From Mesorhizobium loti (lineage in GTDB: Bacteria > Pseudomonadota > Alphaproteobacteria > Rhizobiales > Rhizobiaceae), in assembly GCA_002356515.1 (NCBI GenBank), contig AP017605.1, positions 5,503,020 through 5,567,019 of the forward strand: DNA of 64,000 nt, read 5' to 3'. Below, piece by piece: positions 10,121-19,456 of this stretch (positions are counted from its first letter, which is position 1; each line of letters starts with the position of its first letter). A program made the position numbers and the translations under genes. The notes beneath the pieces are model-generated. The model had not been told where the DNA came from, made no database searches, and worked only from the letters and a program-made list of their open reading frames with translations.

Positions 10121-10732
10121 CCGCTGCGAGGCAGTTCGTTCAAGCACTTTGGCAAATGACCGGAGTATCCAGACAAGACTGAAGACAATTCACGTCACCA
10201 ATTCCTTTCGGGCGATGCGCTCGCCGGTCTGGCATTCGTTTGCTGACCCAATTTGGGGCATGACCAATTTGTGATCACATCATTTGGCGGCGCCTACGCT
10301 GTAAGCCGGCTTAACGGTTGTCTTGCAACTTGTGGAATCGCCGCGCTCATTGTGCGCTGCCGCTGCGAGCCTGCGATCACCGTTGGCCAATGCAGCCATA
10401 AGGTCCAGCACTGGATGCTTACGGCGAAGGTTCCGTAACCATGTGGTTGATAGACGAACACTCTAGTGTCGTCGGCGCCGCGATGGCAAATAGCGCACTG
10501 CAGCGAGAGCGCTGGATATCGACGAAGGTCACCGCGGCGCGGAGGGCCACGCCGGCGCAGGCGTTATTCCCGCCGCCTGGGAGTGGCTCAGGCTGTCGGG
10601 GCGTCGACCTCTGAGACAATGGCTGCAATCGCGCTCGGATACAAATCGCCCTGCGTGTGGCAAGCTCTCGGCCTGCGGAAACAATCGATACATATGCCAC
10701 TGGGCGCTGGGTAGGCTATGGGGTTGCCGCAG
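10121..10732. other. Gene-free degenerate stretch
   Basis: Only short frames without recognisable domains are present. A + frame around 10560-10710 keeps a cysteine/glycine-rich stretch (CGNNRYIC) that may be a remnant, but I cannot name it. Confidence 0.4.
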
Positions 10733-10870
10733 CTACTTCCCCACCATTTGCGGCTGGGTCATAAGCTTCGCTTGCGAACAGCGTGTCGTAGATCGCCAGG
10801 CTATGATGGAGGTGATGTTATCCGCCGACAAGATCGGATCGAAGATGCGGAGATCATCCATCACCATGCG
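10733..10870 (-). pseudogene. Remnant of an ABC peptide-binding protein
   Basis: The reverse strand encodes TRTLRMVMDDLRIFDPILSAD followed by a degenerate stretch ending TQPQMVGK. This matches residues ~30-75 of the intact binding protein at 15030 (ARTVRMVMGDLSVFDP ... MPQPQMVSK). Only this N-terminal piece survives, in the opposite orientation to the intact transporter operon. It shows that a second related transport locus once existed here or was partly duplicated. Confidence 0.75.
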
Positions 10871-11090
10871 CAACGTCCGTGTCGGTGCACGCCGTCGGCC
10901 TTTGGCAGGGCGGTCAGGGCGTTCTTCGTCTTCGTCAGGTGGCGCGCCCGAGAGTACTTGCCGCGGTGACGCGAGCATAGGTTATCGCCCGGCACTCGCC
11001 GGCGTACCCTGAGCACGGCCCGATCAGTGGCGTCAGCCCGGTCTGAGACGGGGTGAAGGCGAGATTGTACGCGACCACCGAGGACCAGAT

Positions 11091-11360
11091 CTAAGCTTTG
11101 AAGTGATCGAAGCGGTCGACAACGCGTTCGATCAGCTTGCGCGCATTCGGCCCTACCACGGAGAACTGGCCCAAGCGTCGGTGGTCGAAATCAACTGGAC
11201 ATCCAGGCCAAAGGCATTGCCGCGCGAACTCCATGTGTCGGTAAACTGGACCGGCCTGTGCCGTGGTCGTCGACACGACAAAATTGGCGGTCAAGGCGGC
11301 ATGCAGCATCGTCGGGTCTGAAGCCGTGAACGATAAGTTGAGACCAAGCATGGGAGGGAA
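11091..11360 (-). pseudogene. Sarcosine oxidase alpha / GcvT-type fragment
   Basis: The reverse strand gives VSTTTAQAGPVYRHMEFARQ and QFSVVGPNARKLIERVVD. This is the pattern of the aminomethyltransferase (GcvT-like) half of sarcosine oxidase alpha subunits (TTTTANA...HMEF...WAQxAVAGPxSRxLL). Only ~85 residues remain, with no start region or C-terminus, so it is a decayed fragment. The subfamily call is by pattern and could be another GcvT-domain dehydrogenase. Confidence 0.55.
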
Positions 11361-11553
11361 GGAACTCCCTACATGCTTGAGGCGCGGCCGTGCGCTCTCA
11401 TTTTCCTTGGGAATGGACCGACGGCTTCAGTGCACCACCCGGCATATGATTTCAACGACGAAGCCTTCCCTACGGCATCGGGTATTGGGTGAACCTGATC
11501 GAGACGGTTCTGGCCGATTGAAGCGAGCGTCATCCGCACCACCTGGGTAAACA

Positions 11554-11830
11554 TTACCGATCGGACGCACAGCCGGAACTCCGTGGCGCCTTGCAGGCTT
11601 GGTTTCGGGCTATGACGTCGCCCGAAGGCTCAAGATCGACGGCGATGAGGTTTTGGCGGCCTGAAACGGCGATGTGGCAGCTGTTGGGTGCTTTTCCGCG
11701 AGCCTCGCTAGGAGACAGAACGCCATTGTCTGACCACAGCATGCCGCCGTCGAAACGGGCTACGACGGAATTGCCGCCGACAGATGACAAGCCGCTCAAT
11801 GGCAGCGTAAGACCATTCATGGCGGGTGTG
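11554..11830 (-). pseudogene. IS1380-family transposase remnant (5' end)
   Basis: The reverse-strand frame contains PLSGLSSVGGN and VVARFDGGMLWSDNGVL, the N-terminal pattern of IS1380 transposases. The core is deleted: bases 11636-11710 match 14161-14235, sequence from the far end of another IS1380 copy. The two remnants lie in the same orientation on either side of the GNAT and ATP-grasp copy 2 genes. Confidence 0.7.
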
Positions 11831-11926
11831 GTCTCCGGAAATGATTCGGATCGGCCTTAGCGACAAAATCCTAGGTCATTTCAATGGCTTGAACCACATC
11901 CGCCAACCCGCCGTGAATTTTTCAGG

Positions 11927-12343
11927 CTAACACTCACGCGAAAACCAGAACGCGGCTGGTATGCGCGTCATGCCGATCCTTTCATAGAAGCCTACAGCGT
12001 CGGGCTCGGAAATCAACGCCATTGCGACGACAGGTCCGAGCTGCCGGCGCGCGTCGCCAACCAGGCCCTTGCCGATGCCAAGCCCTTGCGCCGATTTCGA
12101 GACGGCGAGCTCGGAGATATAGCAGACCCAAAAGAAGTCGGTGACGCCGCGGAGAACTCCGACCAGTTTCCGGTCGCGCCGGTCGAGCCGCGCCGTCAGC
12201 ACTAGATCGGCATGGCTAAGCATCGCCTTCAGCCGCAGCTCTCCATGGCCTCCCCCGAAGCCGGATTCCACCAACACTCGGCAGAACTCAGCGGCATCGA
12301 GGTCCGGCTCGCTAGCGTAAAGGATTTTAGGGGGCTCGGGCAC
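11927..12343 (-). CDS. GNAT-family N-acetyltransferase
   Basis: A 138-residue acetyltransferase. ELAVSKSAQGLGIGKGLV is the acetyl-CoA pyrophosphate-binding region (Q/RxxGxG/A, here QGLGIG), and AVGFYERIGM is the usual C-terminal block. Translation probably starts at a GTG (12343) with AAGGAG just upstream. It lies 230 bp downstream of ATP-grasp copy 2 on the same strand and may be cotranscribed with it. Acetylation of a small amine, perhaps self-protection against or tailoring of the ATP-grasp product, is a reasonable but unproven role. Confidence 0.8.
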   Translation of the reverse strand: MPEPPKILYASEPDLDAAEFCRVLVESGFGGGHGELRLKAMLSHADLVLTARLDRRDRKLVGVLRGVTDFFWVCYISELAVSKSAQGLGIGKGLVGDARRQLGPVVAMALISEPDAVGFYERIGMTRIPAAFWFSREC

Positions 12344-12573
12344 ACCATCTCCTTTCAGAAACGTCTCAAGTATAAATTGAATTGCATCCTATTCTGTGCA
12401 ATCATAGTAACGTCAGCAGTTGCTTTGGTGGTTCATCACTTTTGCTCGTCGGGAAGGTGCCCCGAAAGGGGTTTGGCTGCGAACTGATCGAAGCTCCACC
12501 AGTCGATCGTACCGCGACGACTATAACCTCTTACCTAGCGCCGCTGCGCAGAGGTAAGGGCCACATTTTGTTC

Positions 12574-13809
12574 CTATTCGCCAAGGGTCGGAAATGGTGT
12601 GATCGACCAACTGATCGAGTCGACGGCACGCTGAAGTGCGATCTCGGTCTGAACAAGACTGGGTGAAACGGCGACGACATGTCCGATACAGTCTCGGTAG
12701 TCGCCTTTCCTGATGGTCGGCGTCTTGGGTTCAACATAGAATTTGACCTCGGCGACACCTGGTACAGCAGCCGCCCGAGTGTCGCCATCGATCCAGTCGA
12801 GGATCCCATCGCGATCAACAAGTAGGAACCGCGCGGCCGCAATGTGCGAATGCCTTCTGCGCAAATCCCATTCGTCGCCGATCACAAGCTTGATGTGCTC
12901 GGTGACGAGATCGATACCGTGAGCCGCTTGAGCCAGCCGAGGTCCGGTCCCACCCACAAGACGCGGGTTGACTTCAATGACGACTGGGCCACGCCTCGTC
13001 CAACGGAGTTCAATGTTCGTTGGCCCCCAGCCAAGGCCGAGAGCTCGCAAACAGCTCAGCGAAACATCGGCGATACGCCTATGCTCGTCATCAGTCACAG
13101 GGGCCGGGAAGATGCTCCGCAGGAAGACGAAATGCGGCAGGGGGCCGAAATCAGCGGCGCCAATCCCAAGGACCTCATTTCCCATTACAAGAGTGCAATA
13201 ATAAGGACCTTGTGCGAACTCTTCGACCAGTATCTTCGGCGAAGACTGCCATGTGTGCTTCCCGTCCAACAGATAGGTCGTATGTTCGGCTACCTCTTCG
13301 ACGCTGCGGCACAATCGGACACCGATGCTGCCGCTACCTACGGCTGGCTTAAGAACTACCGGCAGGCCGATCTCGGCGGCACAGCTTTCCACCTCCGTCG
13401 CATTCGCTGCCAGGCGATAAGCAGGTATCGGAACGCCGGCCTCCGAAAGGAGCTGACGTTGAGTGAATTTGTCGCAGCATCGTTCAATCGATGCGGGGTT
13501 CGGTCCCGGTAGATCGAAATGCCGGCAGAGCTTGCCGACTGTCGCAGAGACCGACTCGTCGTCGCCGGCAAAGCCAGTAATGCCAGCAATCTCATACGTC
13601 GCACGCAGCCGAGAACATTCGTGGATCAGCGCATCGAGATTGTCTGTATCGACACGGATCGCCTCAATTCCTTCCGCCGCAAGATAGTCGTACTGAGCTG
13701 GATCAGCCGACAGGGTAATTGGATGAAGGCCAAGACACTGAGCCGCTTTCACGTATAGCAGACTGATACTCCTGTGGCCTTCAACCAAGATGAGCGCGCT
13801 TCTTGCCAT
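12574..13809 (-). CDS. ATP-grasp amino-acid ligase, copy 2 (inverted duplicate)
   Basis: A 411-residue paralogue of the 6477-7754 gene on the opposite strand. It keeps the nucleotide loop (LKPAVGSGSIGVRLC, with one Ser changed to Ile) and the EVNPRL metal block. Identity is high except around residues 200-240, where FYGVDIMGNE in copy 1 becomes YYCTLVMGNE here and the next ~30 residues also differ. I start at the Met of MARSALILVEGH (13809), matching copy 1; the frame stays open 15 codons upstream. The C-terminus is shorter, ending at FPTLGE. It is followed by the GNAT gene. A second amide-forming step with a different amino acid is the simplest inference. Confidence 0.85.
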   Translation of the reverse strand: MARSALILVEGHRSISLLYVKAAQCLGLHPITLSADPAQYDYLAAEGIEAIRVDTDNLDALIHECSRLRATYEIAGITGFAGDDESVSATVGKLCRHFDLPGPNPASIERCCDKFTQRQLLSEAGVPIPAYRLAANATEVESCAAEIGLPVVLKPAVGSGSIGVRLCRSVEEVAEHTTYLLDGKHTWQSSPKILVEEFAQGPYYCTLVMGNEVLGIGAADFGPLPHFVFLRSIFPAPVTDDEHRRIADVSLSCLRALGLGWGPTNIELRWTRRGPVVIEVNPRLVGGTGPRLAQAAHGIDLVTEHIKLVIGDEWDLRRRHSHIAAARFLLVDRDGILDWIDGDTRAAAVPGVAEVKFYVEPKTPTIRKGDYRDCIGHVVAVSPSLVQTEIALQRAVDSISWSITPFPTLGE

Positions 13810-13873
13810 TGGCTGTTGACTCCGACCTTGGGTTCTGTGCGGCAGTCCGTGCATAAATTGGCATCAGCTTTTG

Positions 13874-13972
13874 TTAGCTGTGCGTGACTTCAGACGTTGC
13901 GGTGAAGGTACCATTGTCAGCGATCTGCGGTCGTGAAGATTCTGTAAAATAGTTTAAAGGACCTTTTGCCAC
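13874..13972 (-). repeat. Dispersed leader repeat, copy 3
   Basis: Reverse-strand copy, reading TESSRPQIADNGTFTATSE in the shared frame with a stop at 13874. Here the frame is open upstream to an ATG at 14119, giving an 81-codon frame that ends 64 bp before ATP-grasp copy 2. Similarity to copy 2 continues from the repeat to the ATP-grasp start codon. Confidence 0.7.
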
Positions 13973-14149
13973 ATGTAGTTTGGGGATGTGGTACGAAGCG
14001 TCTTGATGAATTTCGGAGGGAGCAAGGCCTGGCCTGCTCCGGCGCGCAGCCGCCATCCCTTTGGCGATGGAGCCTGCCCGGGACTCACATTGGGGACGTG
14101 AGATCGGCAGCTCGGTCATGTCAAACTTAAAACCCTTCGTTAAGCTAGG

Positions 14150-14640
14150 CGCCTTGATGCACGGCGATGAGGTTTTGGCGGCCTGAAGCGGCGATGTGGT
14201 CGCTGTTGGGCGCTTTTCCGCGAGCCGCGTCAGGCGCCGGCGGTGATCCGTCGTGATGGCAAGGGGGTTTGCAGGTTGCGGTCGGCGGATTCGTTTCGGG
14301 CGTCTGCGCCCCATCGTTATGTCGCGAGCCGCGGAATGCGATCGAGGACGATGCGCAGGATGCGTTGGTCGGGGCAGGATGTCGGCAGGTGCAGGCGGAT
14401 TTGCGTCTTCATCTCGATCACCCGCGCAGCGGATCTTGATGAGGCGCAAACGCAGCGTGTCGAATTGGGCGACGCCAAGCTGGAGCGTTTCCGCATCGCA
14501 GCGCGCAGGCCGGGCGCCCGCATCCTCTCCGTAAAGCGGCTGTGGCCGCGCGAACGGATGTAATACAGACCGGGCGATATCCCGAGCGAAATTCCGGCCT
14601 CATGGCGGGCCTGCGGCTATCTAAAAACCAGATGACCTCG
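14150..14640 (-). pseudogene. IS1380-family transposase remnant (3' end)
   Basis: Two reverse-strand frames together give the C-terminal pattern of an IS1380 transposase: RLIKI, then AARVIEMKTQIRLHLP and TSCPDQRILRIVLDRIP. Frameshifts separate the pieces. Bases 14161-14235 repeat those at 11636-11710. The remnant lies immediately upstream of the leader of ATP-grasp copy 2. Confidence 0.65.
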
Positions 14641-15029
14641 ATACACACACTGAATTTGACCCAAGCCTATCGGCAACTGAAAATCCACCGACAAACCAAA
14701 TAGAAAACAACCGCAAATCGGAGGAGACGATGAGCTTATTTGGTGAACAGGCGCATCAATGTTGGCTAGTTGCCGTCGGCGTGCGGTCATCCGTAGCCCG
14801 ACGGGCTTCGGCGTGATCCTCGGACAAGATGCGAACGTTGATCGACTGTGGTGACGGCTGAAAGGTGACCATTGAACCTAATGTGACGTCGTTCTGCGCC
14901 GAGGCCGGGATCAAAGTTACGGCAGGCGCCCGACGAGGATCCGATCGACAACGTCGAACTGCGGAAAACCGCTCCATCCAGCAGATAGGCGCGGATCGTT
15001 GCGCCAATAACTTAAGAGGGGAATGAAAC
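14641..15029. other. Leader region of the ABC transporter operon
   Basis: No supported gene. A site CGGAGGAGACG precedes an ATG at 14730, but only 28 codons follow before a stop and they match nothing I know. The binding-protein gene has its own site (GAGGGGAATGAAAC) at the right edge. Confidence 0.4.
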
Positions 15030-16622
15030 ATGATAATCACTCGACGCGAAATCATAAAGGCGGGTTTGGCCGCCGGTACGGCTATGTCGATCCCATCGGT
15101 CCTGCGGGCGCAGACCGCGCCAACCGCAGCGCGGACGGTCCGGATGGTCATGGGTGACCTCAGTGTGTTCGATCCGGTCGTTACGACGGCTAGCGTCACC
15201 TTCAACCATTGCTTAGCGATTTACGACACGTTGTTCGGCGCTGATTCCAAGTTTATGCCGCAGCCGCAGATGGTGAGCAAGTGGAACGTTTCCGACGACA
15301 AGAAGACCTACACGTTCGAGCTCAGAGATGGCTTGGGCTGGCACGACGGCTCCCCCGTCACCGCGGCGGACTGTGTGGCCTCAATCCGTCGGTGGGGCCA
15401 GGTGGCTCCCGGCGGGCAATTGCTCATGGCGCGGGCCAGGGATATCTCGAAAAAGGACGACAAGACCTTCACGATCGCGCTTCAGGAACCGCTGGGGATT
15501 CTACTCGACCTCCTGGGTTTCCAAGGCCCATTCATCATGCGCGAGAAAGACGCGAACCTTTCCCCCACGGAGCAGGTGACTGCGAACATCGGATCGGGGC
15601 CCTTTAAGTTCAATCAGGCTCTTGCGAAGCCGGGCGCCAGCTTTACCTACGATCGCAGTGACAAATACGTGCCACGTAACGAACCTGCCGACGGATTGGC
15701 CGGCGGGAAGGTCGCGAAGGTCGATCGCGTCATCTGGGAGAATATTGGCAATCAGCAGACTGCGTTGGCGGCCTTGCAAGCAGGTGAGATTGATTTCGTT
15801 GGGACGCCGCCAGTCGATCTTTTCCCGGTGATTGAGAGCGATCCCCACCTTGAACTGCAGGTTCTGGACAAGACGGGCCAAGATATGTTCCTGCGTATAA
15901 ACTGTCTGCAAAAGCCGTTCGACAACGTCAAGGCGCGCCAAGCGCTGCTGCACCTGGTCGATCAGGAGGCAATTATGCGCGCCGCTTTCGGTGACCCAAA
16001 ATACTTCCGATCCGTCACTTCGATGTTTGGAAACGAAACGCCAGCGTCCAACGACGAAAATACAGGATGGCACAAGACAGGCGGCGACCCGGGAACGGCC
16101 AGGCAACTGTTCAAGGAGGCCGGATATGCCGGCGAGAAGGTCGTCATTCTCGATCCGACTGACTGGCGCGAAGCCGACAATGCCTCGCAGATACTGGTGG
16201 CGGCGCTGCAGAAGATTGGAATCAATGCCGAACTTGCGCCGAGCGACTGGGGCGGGCTTGTCGCGCGCCGCGCGAACAAGGGCCCCGTTGAGGACGGCGG
16301 CTGGAGCCTCTTCATGTCGTCCGAAGCTGAATGGATCCGCGGCAATGTCGTTACCGCAGTCACCCTATCCATGAATGGCGAAAAAGGTTGGTTCGGCTGG
16401 CCGCAGAACGACGAATATGAAACTCTCCGGGTCAAATGGGCAGATGTCGAAACGCTTGAAGAGCGCAAGGCCCTGGCCCGCAAGATGCAGCGGATATGGT
16501 GGGACTATGTCCCCGAGGTTCTGTTGGGTCAATATGTCACCCCAATCGCGCGCCGCCAGACCCTCACGGACCTCATCAGCATGCCGGAGCTCATCCCGAT
16601 ATGGAATATGCAGAAGGCCTGA
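15030..16622 (+). CDS. ABC transporter peptide-type substrate-binding protein
   Basis: A 530-residue family 5 extracellular solute-binding protein (DppA/OppA type). The N-terminus TRREIIKAGLAAGTAMSIPSV looks like a Tat signal (twin Arg, short hydrophobic stretch), cleaved near LRAQTA. The conserved family pattern (TYTFELRDGLGWHDGSPVTAADC, near residues 90-110) is clear. It should bind a dipeptide, oligopeptide or similar amide in the periplasm and hand it to the two permeases. It is the first gene of a five-gene operon, with 6 bp to the next. A decayed relative lies at 10733-10870. Confidence 0.9.
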   Translation: MIITRREIIKAGLAAGTAMSIPSVLRAQTAPTAARTVRMVMGDLSVFDPVVTTASVTFNHCLAIYDTLFGADSKFMPQPQMVSKWNVSDDKKTYTFELRDGLGWHDGSPVTAADCVASIRRWGQVAPGGQLLMARARDISKKDDKTFTIALQEPLGILLDLLGFQGPFIMREKDANLSPTEQVTANIGSGPFKFNQALAKPGASFTYDRSDKYVPRNEPADGLAGGKVAKVDRVIWENIGNQQTALAALQAGEIDFVGTPPVDLFPVIESDPHLELQVLDKTGQDMFLRINCLQKPFDNVKARQALLHLVDQEAIMRAAFGDPKYFRSVTSMFGNETPASNDENTGWHKTGGDPGTARQLFKEAGYAGEKVVILDPTDWREADNASQILVAALQKIGINAELAPSDWGGLVARRANKGPVEDGGWSLFMSSEAEWIRGNVVTAVTLSMNGEKGWFGWPQNDEYETLRVKWADVETLEERKALARKMQRIWWDYVPEVLLGQYVTPIARRQTLTDLISMPELIPIWNMQKA

Positions 16623-16628
16623 GACACG

Positions 16629-17570
16629 ATGGCCGCCTATATCCTTCGCAGAATGGTGTCGACCATCGCCGTTATGGCGATGGTCGGGGTATTCGTTTTC
16701 CTGCTTCTAAGGCTGGCGCCGGGCGACCCGGCGGCAATGATCGCCGGTAGGTTGGCCACGGCGGAGATGATCGCCGGCATCCGCGAAAAGATGGGCCTGA
16801 ATGATCCTGTGCCGGTTCAGTTCATACGTTGGGTGCGCGACATGCTCGGTGGAGATTTCGGGACCTCGATCTTTGCCGGGCGACCGGTTCTCGAGTTGAT
16901 CTCGCAGCGGCTTGAACCGACCCTTTCGCTGTCAATCCTGACGATGATCCTTTCGGTCATGGTCGGAGTCTCTTTCGGCATCCTTGCCTCGTGGCGAACG
17001 GGCGGGCTCGTCGACCGCTTCCTCGCGGCCTTTTCGGCACTTGGTTATTCCGTCCCGGTCTTTGTCATCGGCTATTTTCTCATATACTTCTTCGCGATCA
17101 GGCCACACTGGCTACCGGTCCAGGGATATGCGCCGATCGATGGTGGCCTCGGGCCTTGGTTTGTACACCTGATCCTGCCCACCGTGGCATTAGGCATTGG
17201 CTACATTGCATTCATCGCCCGGGTTACGCGGGCCAGCATGCTTGAGGTTCTGTCGGAAGACTATATGCGAACGGCCGCCGCCAAGGGCGCTTCGTCCTAT
17301 GCCATCCTCTTCCACCATGCCTTGAGGAATGCCGGCGTCCCGATCCTGACCGTCATCGGCATAAGCTTCGCCTATCTGATCGGCGGAGTCGTCCTCACGG
17401 AAACGGTGTTCAACATACCCGGTATCGGTCGTCTGGTCGTCGATGCGATCAACAACCGAGACTACCCCATCATTCAGAGTGTGCTCATCCTGACTTCGGG
17501 TCTGTATGTCCTAATCAACCTCACAGTCGATCTGGCTTACACCTTAATCGATCCCCGTATCCGGTACTGA
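16629..17570 (+). CDS. ABC transporter permease, DppB type
   Basis: A 313-residue inner-membrane permease with six predicted hydrophobic segments. The first (IAVMAMVGVFVFLLLRLAPGDP) ends in the RLxPGDP motif typical of DppB/OppB proteins. The EAA loop that contacts the ATPase is visible as YMRTAAAKGASSYAILFHHALRN around 215-237. It forms the translocation channel with the next gene. The stop codon is followed by a 1-bp gap before the next start. Confidence 0.92.
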   Translation: MAAYILRRMVSTIAVMAMVGVFVFLLLRLAPGDPAAMIAGRLATAEMIAGIREKMGLNDPVPVQFIRWVRDMLGGDFGTSIFAGRPVLELISQRLEPTLSLSILTMILSVMVGVSFGILASWRTGGLVDRFLAAFSALGYSVPVFVIGYFLIYFFAIRPHWLPVQGYAPIDGGLGPWFVHLILPTVALGIGYIAFIARVTRASMLEVLSEDYMRTAAAKGASSYAILFHHALRNAGVPILTVIGISFAYLIGGVVLTETVFNIPGIGRLVVDAINNRDYPIIQSVLILTSGLYVLINLTVDLAYTLIDPRIRY

Positions 17571-17571
17571 T

Positions 17572-18447
17572 ATGACGATTTTATCAGTTGAATACGTCCC
17601 TACGGGCCGCCTGCGAATATCTGACCTTCCCCGTTTGGCAAAGCGTCATCCGCTGGTCATTGCAGGCGGCGGTCTGTTGGCGCTTCTGATCATCCTGGCG
17701 CTCGCTGCCCCACTTTACGCCGGGAATCCGGTGAACATGGATCCGTTCAAGCGCCTCCAGCCGCCTTCCGCCGAAATGTGGCTTGGGAGCGACAATCTGG
17801 GCCGGGATGTGTTTGCGCGGACGGTGTTCGGCGCCCGAATCTCACTCATGGTCGGATTGATGTCGGCGGCGTGCGCGGCCATGACCGGGCTCCTGATCGG
17901 AATCATCGCCGGCTACAGCCGTAGCTTCGACAACGTCGTCATGAGGGTCATGGACGGCCTGATGTCGATCCCGACGATTCTGCTAGCGATTGCGCTCATT
18001 TCTCTGACAGGCCCCGGGATCGGCATCCTCATCGTCGCCATCGCGATCCCCGAGACGCCAACCGTCGCGCGGCTGGTTCGTTCGGTGGTTCTGGGTGTTC
18101 GCGAGCGTCCCTATGTGGAGGCCGCGCTCTGCGGCGGCGCGCGCCTGCCGAGGGTGCTGTGGCGACATATCCTCCCGAGCACCATTCCGGCGCTGATGGT
18201 CCAGGGTGCCACTGTCTGCGCCAGTGCGATTATGACGGAGGCGGCACTGAGCTTCCTCGGCGCGGGCGTGCCGCCCGAGATTCCAAGTTGGGGCAACATG
18301 ATCGCCAATTCGCGCTTGTACCTCGCCATCGCGCCATTGACAATCTTCGCCCCCGGTATCTGCCTTGCCGTCACGGTCCTTGCCGTCAACCTGCTCGGCG
18401 ACGGCCTGCGCGACCTGTTCGACCCCCGCGCCAAACGGAGGCGCTAA
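17572..18447 (+). CDS. ABC transporter permease, DppC type
   Basis: A 291-residue permease with the usual DppC pattern. Near the N-terminus is a membrane segment ([20 protein letters not shown]), then [15 protein letters not shown], a family hallmark, and the EAA loop ([22 protein letters not shown]) near 180-200. The C-terminus [16 protein letters not shown] is typical. It pairs with the upstream permease. The next gene starts one base after its stop. Confidence 0.92.
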   Translation: MTILSVEYVPTGRLRISDLPRLAKRHPLVIAGGGLLALLIILALAAPLYAGNPVNMDPFKRLQPPSAEMWLGSDNLGRDVFARTVFGARISLMVGLMSAACAAMTGLLIGIIAGYSRSFDNVVMRVMDGLMSIPTILLAIALISLTGPGIGILIVAIAIPETPTVARLVRSVVLGVRERPYVEAALCGGARLPRVLWRHILPSTIPALMVQGATVCASAIMTEAALSFLGAGVPPEIPSWGNMIANSRLYLAIAPLTIFAPGICLAVTVLAVNLLGDGLRDLFDPRAKRRR

Positions 18448-18448
18448 C

Positions 18449-19456
18449 ATGCGGATACATCAAACCGCAGGGAACGATGTGCTTCTCGATGTCCGAAATC
18501 TGGAAACGCACTTTTACGGCGAAGAGAGCGTCACACGTGCCCTGGGCGGCATCAGCTTCCAGGTGAAAAAAGGCGAAACGCTCGGCGTCGTCGGCGAATC
18601 CGGATGCGGGAAGAGCGTCACCGCTCTCTCCATCCTTCGCCTGCTGCCGAAGCTGACAGCCAGGACTGTCGCCGGCGAGATCCGCTTTCACGGACGCGAT
18701 CTTCTCGAGTTGTCCCATCGGGAGATGCGAAAGATCCGCGGCGACCAGATCGCCATGATCTTCCAGGAGCCGATGACGAGCCTGAACCCGGTCTATACGG
18801 TCGGCCACCAGATCGCCGAGGTGGTCCAGATCCACACGAAAGGCCCCCGCTCGGTGGCGATGGCAAAGGCCGAAGAGATGCTTCGTCTGGTTCGCATCGC
18901 GGACCCCGAGCGTCGCGTCAACAACTATCCGCATGAAATGTCGGGCGGCATGCGTCAGCGCGCCATGATCGCAATGGCCCTTGCCTGCTCGCCGGAACTG
19001 TTGATCGCCGACGAGCCGACCACGGCGCTTGACGTCACTATTCAGGCGCAGATTTTGCGGCTCATCCTCGATCTGAAAGAGCGCATGGGAACGGCAGTGA
19101 TGTTCATCACACATGATCTGGGCGTTGTGGCCGAGACATGCCAACGCGTGATTGTTATGTATGCTGGCCGAATCGTAGAGCAGGCCAACGTCATCGATTT
19201 GTTTGCGCGTCCCGCGCATCCCTACACCCAGGGCCTCATGCGCTCGGTACCTGATCCGCGGCGCGGCCGACAGCGCCGCCTTCCGGAAATTCCCGGCATT
19301 GTCCCAAGTCTTCGCGAGCCCATTGTCGGGTGCAGTTTTGCGCCTCGCTGCCCGTTCGCGATCGATATTTGTCGCGAGAGGACACCCGTTCTTGATGATG
19401 TCAGGCCGGGCCACGCCGCGGCTTGCTGGCGCGCCGAAGAGGTGATGGGCGCATGA
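18449..19456 (+). CDS. ABC transporter ATPase, DppD type
   Basis: A 335-residue ATPase with Walker [11 protein letters not shown]-loop [10 protein letters not shown], signature SGGMRQR, Walker [13 protein letters not shown] and the H-loop THDLG. The C-terminal oligopeptide-transporter domain carries a cysteine cluster ([14 protein letters not shown]) as in DppD/OppD, where an iron-sulfur cluster has been reported in some homologues. The start at 18449 lies just after the permease stop. The stop overlaps the next ATG (ATGA). Confidence 0.92.
   Translation: MRIHQTAGNDVLLDVRNLETHFYGEESVTRALGGISFQVKKGETLGVVGESGCGKSVTALSILRLLPKLTARTVAGEIRFHGRDLLELSHREMRKIRGDQIAMIFQEPMTSLNPVYTVGHQIAEVVQIHTKGPRSVAMAKAEEMLRLVRIADPERRVNNYPHEMSGGMRQRAMIAMALACSPELLIADEPTTALDVTIQAQILRLILDLKERMGTAVMFITHDLGVVAETCQRVIVMYAGRIVEQANVIDLFARPAHPYTQGLMRSVPDPRRGRQRRLPEIPGIVPSLREPIVGCSFAPRCPFAIDICRERTPVLDDVRPGHAAACWRAEEVMGA

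Noticed and set aside
13874..14119. An 81-codon reverse-strand frame upstream of ATP-grasp copy 2, as a ribosomal peptide precursor for the ligase
   Set aside because: The ATP-grasp proteins look like free amino-acid ligases, not graspetide enzymes. The equivalent frame upstream of copy 1 has an internal stop, and copy 4 has no ligase nearby. I kept it only as a repeat.
14730..14816. A 28-codon frame behind CGGAGGAGACG upstream of the ABC transporter
   Set aside because: Very short, no recognisable sequence, and it stops long before the binding-protein gene. A leader-peptide role cannot be supported.
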